Assembly (NCBI GenBank): GCA_016860845.1
Contig: BOKF01000014.1
Coordinates: 1-64,000 of the forward strand
Direction: 5' to 3'
Length of the DNA stretch: 64,000 nt
DNA from: Chloroflexota bacterium
GTDB taxonomy: Bacteria > Chloroflexota > Anaerolineae > 4572-78 > J111
The position numbers and the translations under genes were made by a program. Numbering within the stretch: position 1 is the first letter of the stretch; every line of letters begins with the position of its first letter. This document shows positions 1 through 6,743 of the stretch, piece after piece. The notes under the pieces were generated by a model. That model saw only the letters and a list, made by a program, of their open reading frames with translations, was not told the origin of the DNA and searched no databases.

Positions 1-250
1 AGGGAGGCCACCACCGCAGGTGGTTCGTACAAAAAAGAAACCGGATTTGCCCACTGAGGTACAATACCGAGCGACGTTTAGACAGTTAAGACCGTCTAAA
101 AAATGGTGCTCCCGTAGCCCGTATTTCAGTGTGGTTCCGATTATGAGTGGATTGTGCATTGATGGCATTGCGACCTCGTTTAGCAGTTTACCTTAAAACA
201 GCATAGTCGGGTCTAAACGTCAAAGCGTAAAAGAAGGAGAGACGTTTAGA
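1..250 (+). ncRNA. IS110 upstream non-coding region, candidate bridge RNA
   Basis: This gene-free stretch precedes the IS110-type transposase. GACGTTTAGAC at 73-83 is exactly complementary to GTCTAAACGTC at 211-221, and TTTAGAC (77-83) can alternatively form a local hairpin with GTCTAAA (94-100). A third copy, GACGTTTAGA, lies at 241-250 against the start codon. IS110-family elements are known to express a structured bridge RNA from their non-coding flank, so this is a reasonable candidate. I cannot place the element's left end, and the guide loops are not identified. Confidence 0.45.
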
Positions 251-1630
251 ATGAGTAAGCAAAAGAAAAAGCAAGCAGTCGTTAGCCTGGATAGTTTGAA
301 ACAAATCAATCTGAATGCCGCCGGATTAGACATCGGGGATGATGAGATCTACGTCTGTGTACCGGAAGGTCGAGATACGGAATCCGTGCGGAGTTTCGAG
401 ACTTTCACGGTCGATTTGCACGCGCTAGCTGATTGGTTAGAGAAGTGCGGGGTGACCACGGTGGCGATGGAGTCGACCGGGGTGTATTGGATCCCGGTGT
501 ATGAGGTCTTGGCCGACCAGGGCTTTGAGGTCAACTTAATCAATGCCCGCCATATCAAGAATGTGCCTGGCAAAAAGAGTGATGTGTTGGATTGTCAGTG
601 GATCCAGCAGTTGCACACCTATGGGTTGTTGCAAGCCTCCTTTCGCCCAACCGAAGAGATGGTGGCCTTACGGGCCCTGGTGCGTCATCGGGACATGCTG
701 ATCCGGTACCGTTCGGCCCACATCCAGCATATGCAAAAAGCCTTACAACAGATGAACCTGAAGCTGACCAATGTGGTCAGGGACATCACCGGCGTCACTG
801 GTTTGGCGATTATCAAGGCTATTTTGCAGGGCGAACGAAACCCCCACCAATTGGCCAAATACCGGCAACCGGAATGTAAACATACGGAAGCAGACATTGC
901 CAAAGCGTTAGCCGGTCACTATCGGGAGGAACATCTGTTTGCCCTCAAACAGGCCCTGGCCTTAGTTGAATTCTATACCCAGCAGATGCGGCAGTGCAAT
1001 GAGGAAATTGAGGCCAAATATACCAGCTTCAAACCGCAGATCGATATTGAACAATGCCCGCCGCCCCCATCCCGGCGAGGTCGCCGCAAGCCCAAAGGGA
1101 ATGAACCGCTCTTTGATGTCCGGACCGAATTGTACCAGTTAACCGGGGTCGACCTGACCCAAATTGATGGCATCAGTGGGCTAACGGTGCAAACAGTCAT
1201 CTCCGAAATCGGTCTGGATATGAGTAAATGGCCCACGGTCAAACACTTCACCTCCTGGCTCGGGGTATGTCCCAACAACCAGGTGACAGGGGGTAAGGTT
1301 AAAAAGCGGGGCCGACGCAAAACCCAAAACCGGGCCGCCCAGGCCTTGCGCATGGCCGCCCAGGGCTTGAACCGCAGCCAAAGCGCTTTAGGAGCCTACT
1401 ATCGCCGCATGCGGGCCAAACACGGTCCGGAAAAGGCGAACCTGGCCGCCGCTCACAAATTGGCACGGATTATCTACTTTATGTTAAAGAACAAGACTGC
1501 TTATCGAGATGTCGGAGTGGAAGGCTATGAGCAAAAACACCGGGACCGAATGGTTAGGAATCTTCAACGTCAAGCCCATCGTCTCGGTTTACGGGTAGAA
1601 CCACTCGTCGCTCAAAGCATGGTTTCTTAG
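251..1630 (+). CDS. IS110-family transposase (DEDD type)
   Basis: A 459-residue protein with the IS110 architecture. The N-terminal RuvC-like DEDD domain shows GLDIGDDE near residue 25, AMESTGVYW near 73 and GKKSDVLDCQW near 108. The C-terminal Transposase_20 domain has SWLGVCPNN followed by a basic stretch and AAHKLARIIYFML. These enzymes recombine element and target DNA guided by a bridge RNA. In relatives I remember, the residue before the GGK motif is Ser and is the catalytic nucleophile; here the codon is ACA (Thr, QVTGGK). AAGGAGA lies about 10 nt before the ATG. Length is normal for the family and the frame is intact. The element ends cannot be fixed from one copy. Confidence 0.9.
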   Translation: MSKQKKKQAVVSLDSLKQINLNAAGLDIGDDEIYVCVPEGRDTESVRSFETFTVDLHALADWLEKCGVTTVAMESTGVYWIPVYEVLADQGFEVNLINARHIKNVPGKKSDVLDCQWIQQLHTYGLLQASFRPTEEMVALRALVRHRDMLIRYRSAHIQHMQKALQQMNLKLTNVVRDITGVTGLAIIKAILQGERNPHQLAKYRQPECKHTEADIAKALAGHYREEHLFALKQALALVEFYTQQMRQCNEEIEAKYTSFKPQIDIEQCPPPPSRRGRRKPKGNEPLFDVRTELYQLTGVDLTQIDGISGLTVQTVISEIGLDMSKWPTVKHFTSWLGVCPNNQVTGGKVKKRGRRKTQNRAAQALRMAAQGLNRSQSALGAYYRRMRAKHGPEKANLAAAHKLARIIYFMLKNKTAYRDVGVEGYEQKHRDRMVRNLQRQAHRLGLRVEPLVAQSMVS

Positions 1631-1648
1631 CAGTTTGGGGGCAAGTCC

Positions 1649-1759
1649 GAATCGCTGAGAAGAATGATGACACTGAAATCGCTGAATTTGATGTCTTCAT
1701 CAGCAATTTCAGTAAATTCAGCGGTTTCAGCGGTTCAAAGAACTTAAGTCGCCCCCAAA
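1649..1759. repeat. Palindromic element, copy 1
   Basis: About 110 bp lying 18 nt after the IS110 stop codon. Inner arms CTGAAATCGCTGAATTT and AAATTCAGCGGTTTCAG pair with one G-T wobble, and outer arms GAATCGCTGA and TCAGCGGTTC pair likewise. A closely similar copy lies at 6544-6655. Both end in GTCGCCCCCAAA. It looks like a small non-coding mobile or REP-like element. Confidence 0.7.
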
Positions 1760-1853
1760 GTTAAATACGCCGTGGTCGTCAGGCCCATTGTCAGAATATT
1801 AAGGGCGAGGTAGAATAATAGGGGAAAGATGATCACTCGCGGAGATATTTAGG

Positions 1854-2834
1854 TTGTTCCCCAATCTTACCTCGGCCCCATACACCCTCAAAGCCGCCGA
1901 TTTTGAACCGGCCTACCTGGCCTTGCACCGCAGCGGCGAACTCAAACGCCGGGCGCTCGAAGCCCTGGCTGGATTGGCCGACTGCCGCGTCTGCCCGCGC
2001 GACTGCGGCGTGGACCGGCTGGCGGACAAAATGGCGGCCTGCAAAACCGGGCGCTACGCCCAGGCAGCCAGTTGTTTTCCCCATTTTGGCGAGGAGGACT
2101 GCCTGCGCGGCTGGAATGGCAGCGGCACGATTTTCTTCTCTATGTGCAACCTGCGCTGCGTCTTTTGCCAGAACTTCGACATCAGCCAGGCCAACCGGGG
2201 CCAGGAAGTCAACGCCGTCGAACTGGCCGCGCTCATGCTCGAACTGCAAGAGAGCGGCTGCCACAACATCAACTTTGTCACCCCGGAACATGTCGTGCCC
2301 CAGGTGTTGGAGGGCTTGGTGGTCGCAGTGGAAGCGGGCCTGCGCCTGCCGCTGGTCTACAACACTTCGGCCTACGACTCAATGGAAAGCCTGCGCCTGC
2401 TCGACGGGGTGGTGGATATTTACATGCCGGATTTCAAATTTTGGGATTCGGCCCTGTCGCTAAGATATCTTAAAGCCAAAGATTACGCCGAGGCCGCCCG
2501 CCGCACCATCAAAGAGATGCACCGCCAGGTCGGGCCGCTCAAATTTGACGAGCGCGGCCTGGCCAAACGGGGCGTGCTCGTCCGCCACCTGGTCATGCCC
2601 GGCTTTCTGGACGAGACCCGGCGCATCCTCCATTTCCTGGCCGAGGAAATTGGCCTGGGTACTTACGTCAATGTGATGGGGCAGTACTACCCGGCGGGGA
2701 AAGTATCCAAAGAGAAGTATACCGAAATCAACCGCCCCGTGACCACCCCCGAGTACGAGGCCGCCGTCCAAATGGCCCGCGATCTGGGCCTGCGCCTGGA
2801 CGAGCGCCGGCGGGTCGGCAGGTGGTTAGGGTAA
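1854..2834 (+). CDS. Radical SAM protein, PflX/COG1313-like
   Basis: A 326-residue protein resembling the COG1313 'PflX' group of pyruvate-formate-lyase-activase homologues. An N-terminal Cys motif CRVCPRDCGVDR near residue 44 precedes the radical SAM CX3CX2C motif CNLRCVFCQN near residue 100. Later segments such as LPLVYNTSAYDS and VDIYMPDFKFWD are typical of the group. The radical SAM domain binds a 4Fe-4S cluster and SAM; the physiological substrate of this subgroup is not known to me. The start is TTG at 1854 with GGAG about 9 nt upstream. It is followed by convergent mazEF. Confidence 0.85.
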   Translation: MFPNLTSAPYTLKAADFEPAYLALHRSGELKRRALEALAGLADCRVCPRDCGVDRLADKMAACKTGRYAQAASCFPHFGEEDCLRGWNGSGTIFFSMCNLRCVFCQNFDISQANRGQEVNAVELAALMLELQESGCHNINFVTPEHVVPQVLEGLVVAVEAGLRLPLVYNTSAYDSMESLRLLDGVVDIYMPDFKFWDSALSLRYLKAKDYAEAARRTIKEMHRQVGPLKFDERGLAKRGVLVRHLVMPGFLDETRRILHFLAEEIGLGTYVNVMGQYYPAGKVSKEKYTEINRPVTTPEYEAAVQMARDLGLRLDERRRVGRWLG

Positions 2835-2876
2835 CACTTGGGCATTAGCTGATGCCGCCGAAACTTGACTTTATAT

Positions 2877-3200
2877 TTACTCAGCAAACATCTCCCCTAA
2901 CACCCGCAGAACTTCCTTCTGAGTTTCCTGGTCCATTTCTCCCAACCGTTTAACCAAACGTATCTTATCTACTGTGCGTGGCTGGTCTAAAACAATCTGC
3001 CCTTCTTTCCCGTCAAAGTTACATAACACTCTTGTCGGATATGAACGGCCTTTAGTCGTCATCGGGACAATGATAACGGTTCTGATGTAACGGTTCATTT
3101 CATCGGGGGAGATCACCAAACAAGGTCGGGTTTTCTGAATCTCCGCTCCAAGGGTCGGATCAAGATTTACCAAATAAACCTCAAATCGTTTGACTACCAC
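2877..3200 (-). CDS. mazF: MazF/PemK-family toxin (endoribonuclease)
   Basis: A 107-residue PemK/MazF-fold protein with the family segments VYLVNLDPTLGAEIQKTRPCLVISPDEMN, VIIVPMTT and GQIVLDQPRTVDKIRL, split here by conserved loops. MazF toxins cleave mRNA at short motifs and are neutralised by the partner antitoxin. The start is taken as GTG at 3200, with AGGA upstream; a TTG at 3206 is also possible. It overlaps the antitoxin gene by 7 nt, the usual translationally coupled layout with the antitoxin first. Length is normal and no damage is seen. Confidence 0.9.
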   Translation of the reverse strand: MVVKRFEVYLVNLDPTLGAEIQKTRPCLVISPDEMNRYIRTVIIVPMTTKGRSYPTRVLCNFDGKEGQIVLDQPRTVDKIRLVKRLGEMDQETQKEVLRVLGEMFAE

Positions 3201-3454
3201 TCCCAATCTTCCTCATCCCAGGTAGTCAGACTTGGAATTTCATCTAGCATCTGGTCATCTTCGTGAGCCGCCATGGCTTGAAATTGCTCTTCCCAATGAG
3301 CCCGAGGGCCAACCAACGGACGAATGACTAACTGATTTTCCTGAACTTCCAACTCAACCTCGTCACTCAAATTGAGTTGTTCGAGGACAACTTTGGGAAT
3401 ACGGAGACCTTGCGAGTTTCCGATTTTGATAAGTCGTGTTCTGACCACTGGCAT
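3194..3454 (-). CDS. mazE: MazE-like AbrB-fold antitoxin
   Basis: An 86-residue protein with an N-terminal AbrB/SpoVT swapped-hairpin DNA-binding domain (IKIGNSQGLRIPKVVLEQL) and an acidic C-terminal tail (TTWDEEDWEW) of the kind that wraps the MazF toxin. It lies directly upstream of and overlaps mazF. ATG at 3454 is chosen; a TTG at 3457 is also in frame. Autoregulation by the MazEF complex is the family norm and fits the repeated TTTACA motifs just upstream. Confidence 0.88.
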   Translation of the reverse strand: MPVVRTRLIKIGNSQGLRIPKVVLEQLNLSDEVELEVQENQLVIRPLVGPRAHWEEQFQAMAAHEDDQMLDEIPSLTTWDEEDWEW

Positions 3455-3470
3455 CAATTACCATCCTTTC

Positions 3471-3498
3471 TTTACAGTAATTACATTGTATTTACAAT
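3471..3498 (-). promoter_or_regulatory. Candidate mazEF promoter/operator
   Basis: The 28 bp upstream of mazE contain interlocking TGTAAA/TTTACA motifs (TTTACAG, TTACATTGTA, TTTACAA on the plus strand) suited to autoregulatory binding by the MazE AbrB domain. Assignment is from position and symmetry only. Confidence 0.35.
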
Positions 3499-3706
3499 CC
3501 TAATAAATGCAAATTGAGATGATAACTGACGTACACTTACTTTACTTTTTTCTTGTCTTAACCTTTGGAGTCGGGCGGAGATTTTTTGCGGCCTAACGGT
3601 CATAAGCTAAGCCGCTTGCGGGTGGGCGAGGATACTTCTATTATTTACCAACTTTGCCAGCAAAGTATGCTCAAAAAATGCCAAGGTAGCAAGTCGGCTA
3701 CAATGA

Positions 3707-5390
3707 CAGACTGTGTAAAAACTCCGAAAAAATAAGCTGCAGCAAGGCAGAATGGAGGTGAGAATAGCCCCAATTACTGACAACTGCTGACTATCACGGG
3801 CTTGAAGCTCAGATTTGGCTGTGGTAAGGCTCACGACAGGATTTTGGAGGCCAAATTTAGCCAAAAACTGCCAATTTAGGCTAACTTAACACCGCCATCA
3901 GGCGCTTTACACCCAAAATGTTCAGCACCCGCCGGATATTGTAAGCCAAGGTGGACAGGCTGAACTCAGCTTTGACTTTCGGTAAGCCGCGCAGCAGAAA
4001 ATGACCCTGATCCCACCAGAACTTGATCGTGCCGAAGGGATGTTCAACCAGTTGTTTACGTTGTTTCATCAGTTCAGGGTGAGCTTCAACGCGCGCTTGG
4101 GTCTGTTCGATGATATGCTCATCTACCCAGCGGGTAATCCGCCGGCCTTCTTTGTTACGGGTGCATTTTTCTTTCAAAGGGCACTGACCACAGGCGCTGG
4201 TTTTGTAGTAGCGGATCTGACGTTCTTTTTCAATCGTCTCGAAGCGAAAGAAGAGGGTTTCACCGGCCGGACAGGTGTAAGTGTCGCTGTCGGCTTGGTA
4301 GACAAACTGCTCTTTCCCAAATAAGCCCAACTTGGCATTGGCCGAAGTGTCAGGTCGAGCGACATAAGGTTCAATCCCGGCCTCCTGACAAGTTTTCAGT
4401 TCTTTGCCGTGGGAATAACCCATGTCAGCCACCGCTTTGAGGTGTTCCACCGCCAGCATCTGTTTGCCTGCTAAAGCCATGCGGCTGAGTTGATCCCGGT
4501 CGGTAATGTCATTGGTCACATCTTGAGCCACGATGAGATGATGTTTACTATCGACCACGCTCTGGACGTTGTAAGCCACGGGTGCTTTGGGGCTTTTAGG
4601 CATGGCCCGACTGTCAGGGTCGGTTAAGGAGAGCTGGCTCTCGCCACTTTCTTCCATCCGTTTGAGATAGCCCTGATACTTGTCCTGACGGGTTTTGAGC
4701 CGCTCGATTTTGGCTTGCAACTCGGCAGCAGACTGTTTGGGAGAGACAACTGAGGTCTCAACTTGATCCGCTTGATCCAGTTCCTGCAGATAGGCGGCCA
4801 GCCGTTCTTCCATCTCGGCCAAATACTGCTTGACCTTGGTTTGGGTGAAGTTGCGTTTGGCGCTGTTGACCGCTTTGAATTTGCTGCCGTCTATGGCGAT
4901 TAATTCGCCGCCAAATAGCTCTAGCTCCCGGCACAATTGGCAGAAGGCTTTGAAGGTTTCCTTAAAGGCCGTCAAATTATCTTTCCGAAAATCGGCAATC
5001 GTCTTGTGATCCGGCACCAGTTTGCCCAATAGCCACATCACTTCCACGTTCCGCTGGCATTCTTGTTCCAACTTGCGGCTGCTGCGGATGCGGTTCAGAT
5101 AGCCGTAAAGATACAACTTCAATAACAGCCGTGGATCGTACCCCGGTCGGCCTGTTTCTGCCGGAACGGTGTCGGTAAATCCCAGTGCTGCCAGGTCCAG
5201 GCTGTCCACCCAGGCATCAATGAAGCGCACTGGGTTATCCAGGGCGATGTAATCGTCCAGACTTTCGGGAAATAAAATCAATTGTTCCCGAGCAATTCCG
5301 GTAATATATCCCATGGGTCAACCTCCATCTGTGTTGACTCATTATAGACCCGGCCCATGTCTGAGGTCAAAATAGTTTTTACACAGTCTG
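3707..5390 (-). mobile_element. IS1182-family insertion sequence, complete
   Basis: A 1,684-bp element bounded by perfect 17-bp terminal inverted repeats: CAGACTGTGTAAAAACT at 3707-3723 and its complement at 5374-5390. It contains one full-length transposase gene on the minus strand. I see no clear target-site duplication. It is inserted in the arm of the attC-like site that follows the nuclease gene. Confidence 0.85.
3881..5314 (-). CDS. IS1182-family DDE transposase
   Basis: A 477-residue transposase with the IS1182 signature: N-terminal DUF772-type region (NPVRFIDAWVD, GRPGYDPRLLLKLYLYGYLN, RSSRKLEQECQRN, PDHKTIADFRKDN), a central ELIAIDGSKFKAVNS segment supplying a catalytic Asp, a coiled coil near residues 165-225, and a C-terminal Cys cluster (CPAG, CGQCPLKEKC) before VEHPFGTIK, which carries the catalytic Glu region. 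It is intact within complete inverted repeats, so the copy may be active. ATG at 5314 gives MGYITGIAREQ, the usual family start. Confidence 0.92.
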   Translation of the reverse strand: MGYITGIAREQLILFPESLDDYIALDNPVRFIDAWVDSLDLAALGFTDTVPAETGRPGYDPRLLLKLYLYGYLNRIRSSRKLEQECQRNVEVMWLLGKLVPDHKTIADFRKDNLTAFKETFKAFCQLCRELELFGGELIAIDGSKFKAVNSAKRNFTQTKVKQYLAEMEERLAAYLQELDQADQVETSVVSPKQSAAELQAKIERLKTRQDKYQGYLKRMEESGESQLSLTDPDSRAMPKSPKAPVAYNVQSVVDSKHHLIVAQDVTNDITDRDQLSRMALAGKQMLAVEHLKAVADMGYSHGKELKTCQEAGIEPYVARPDTSANAKLGLFGKEQFVYQADSDTYTCPAGETLFFRFETIEKERQIRYYKTSACGQCPLKEKCTRNKEGRRITRWVDEHIIEQTQARVEAHPELMKQRKQLVEHPFGTIKFWWDQGHFLLRGLPKVKAEFSLSTLAYNIRRVLNILGVKRLMAVLS

Positions 5391-5407
5391 GCGAATTGTT
5401 AGGCGGG

Positions 5408-6304
5408 TTACTCTGGTTTTCCAGATTTTTTGACAAGCTCTTTTTTTGCTTCAAGTAGAGCATTAAAAACCTCGACTTTTGCACAATGGGCAAAAAATCT
5501 ATCTGCTTTTTCGTTCATGATTTGTGCAAGCTCACGAATTACCGATTCAGTAAAGAGATAAATGACAGGGTTATTCTTATTTGCCAAAGGACCATTCCAA
5601 TGAAGGATGCCGGCCTTAGTTTCTTGGATTATCAGATTCCCATTATCGTCCAGATAGGTTTCAAATAAACGACCTCCGACGACAACAATTGGGAAAACTA
5701 TATTTAAATAGATATTATTTTTTCTTGGTTCAGAAAGAATGGTTACATTGTATTTATCGAGATAAGTAGCATGCGATACGGCGGCTTTGAAAGCACTGGT
5801 GATTGCCTTATAAGGCACGTCTTGTCCACCTGTAAAGGCTTGTGTTAAACCATAAGCAACTCGTTTTTTTGAGTTTTTATCTAAAAATGAAGGCAATACT
5901 GCTTGTACCTCATCATCTAAATCATAAAGTATTAGATCGCCAATATTTGATGTTACTGCATTTTCAGATGATATCCAAGATTGTTCAATTGTTCGATCAT
6001 TCGATGTAAAAAGAATCCAGGGTTTTTCTTGAGAGAGCTTACATTCAATATCACAACCAACTCGCATAATCAGAACATATCCTGATTGTGATATACGTTG
6101 AAAACGCTCTGCTCTCACATCAATTTCTCTATGAGTTCCCGTCTCGGAATCCAGATAGAAATCTGACTGAATGACTTTAAAGCCAGCTCCATGAAAATGT
6201 TGTGCTACAGACATCTCTAATGGATAGCCCTGTTGCTTCAACCATTTGGCTATCTTCTCTTCCATTGTTGTATTCGGTTCATTTATTCCGATCTGCTCAT
6301 CCAC
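5408..6304 (-). CDS. PD-(D/E)XK nuclease-like protein, probable integron cassette gene
   Basis: A 298-residue protein that I do not recognise by name. Residues 30-110 look like a restriction-endonuclease fold: FHGAGFKVIQSDFYLDSETG, then REIDVRAER, then CDIECKLS. The EID and ECK pieces match the D...ExK catalytic arrangement of PD-(D/E)XK enzymes. The C-terminal half is hydrophilic with no clear family. The gene is AT-richer than its neighbours, has no partner methylase, and is bracketed by integron-like core sites (6371-6377 upstream, attC right after the stop), suggesting an acquired cassette, perhaps for defence. The function is inferred from motifs only. Confidence 0.65.
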   Translation of the reverse strand: MDEQIGINEPNTTMEEKIAKWLKQQGYPLEMSVAQHFHGAGFKVIQSDFYLDSETGTHREIDVRAERFQRISQSGYVLIMRVGCDIECKLSQEKPWILFTSNDRTIEQSWISSENAVTSNIGDLILYDLDDEVQAVLPSFLDKNSKKRVAYGLTQAFTGGQDVPYKAITSAFKAAVSHATYLDKYNVTILSEPRKNNIYLNIVFPIVVVGGRLFETYLDDNGNLIIQETKAGILHWNGPLANKNNPVIYLFTESVIRELAQIMNEKADRFFAHCAKVEVFNALLEAKKELVKKSGKPE

Positions 6305-6370
6305 TTCATTTTCCTAGCAATCAAATTATAGTAAGATTGGAAACAACTGTAGAGCCTCAATGTCACACCC

Positions 6371-6377
6371 GCCCAAC
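6371..6377 (-). other. Upstream cassette boundary core site (GTTGGGC)
   Basis: On the minus strand GTTGGGC fits the integron core GTTRRRY and lies 67 nt before the nuclease start codon. The following bases (GTTGGGCGGGT) are complementary, allowing one G-T wobble, to ACCCGCCTAAC at the start of the attC-like site. That is expected if both ends belong to one excisable cassette circle. No second attC is evident further upstream. Confidence 0.5.
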
Positions 6378-6543
6378 TATTTATTGAGTTGATGGCATCT
6401 ACCCATAGATGCCTATATGCTTTTATCATTCCCCACCAGCCCGCCTTCGACCCCAGGGCCAGCCCCATTTTACCATACTTTCTGCCCTGCTGAAAAGCCC
6501 CGGTTAAGCTGAAAAAGGAACATTTTTAGCTGTGAGGCAAATT

Positions 6544-6655
6544 TGAACCACTGAGCAGAATGATTCCGCTGAAATCGCTGAATTTGACCTCTTCATCAGC
6601 GGTTTCAGTAAATTCAGCGAATTCAGTGGTTCCAAGAGGCAAAGTCGCCCCCAAA
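6544..6655. repeat. Palindromic element, copy 2
   Basis: Closely similar to 1649-1759. Outer arms GAACCACTGA and TCAGTGGTTC are perfectly complementary, while inner arms CTGAAATCGCTGAATTT and AAATTCAGCGAATTCAG pair with one mismatch. The outer-arm bases differ from copy 1 but still pair, which suggests the fold is conserved. Confidence 0.7.
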
Positions 6656-6706
6656 TCGAAGTACACCCCCTCCAAATTCCCCTGACTACCACATTAAGCT
6701 TTATTA

Positions 6707-6715
6707 TGTTATAAT
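6707..6715 (+). promoter_or_regulatory. Extended -10 promoter for the SNF2 operon
   Basis: TGTTATAAT is an extended -10 (TGn-TATAAT) 28 bp upstream of the helicase ATG. No good -35 is seen at the standard distance, which extended -10 promoters tolerate. Confidence 0.5.
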
Positions 6716-6743
6716 TTCCTTAAATTAATCTTGGGGAATTACT

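Larger units (their letters stand above)
3591..5404 (-). other. attC-like integron recombination site, split by IS1182
   Basis: Removing the IS (3707-5390) joins 3591-3706 to 5391-5404 into a 130-bp site. Read on the minus strand it begins GCCTAAC (5404-5398, RYYYAAC form) and ends GTTAGGC (3597-3591, GTTRRRY form). Inside, AGCCGACTTGC pairs with GCAAGCGGCT over 10 bp leaving one extrahelical A, as in classical attC L boxes, and a terminal hairpin ACTTTGC/GCAAAGT occupies 3651-3666. It begins 3 nt after the stop of the nuclease gene, the normal cassette position. No integrase gene is in the window. Confidence 0.7.
6305..6706. other. Gene-poor accessory spacer
   Basis: No convincing gene. It holds the cassette boundary at 6371-6377, a short hairpin GGCATCTA/TAGATGCC at about 6394-6411, and the second copy of the palindromic element at 6544-6655. 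Short ORFs here lack start signals and family features. Confidence 0.6.

Noticed and set aside
3607..3864. 85-codon minus-strand open frame
   Set aside because: It crosses the left end of IS1182 and the attC-like site, so it is a chance frame made by the insertion.
6371..6509. A second attC site upstream of the nuclease cassette
   Set aside because: GCCCAAC and GTTAAGC core-like heptamers occur 139 bp apart, but the internal arms do not pair, so only the boundary core is reported.
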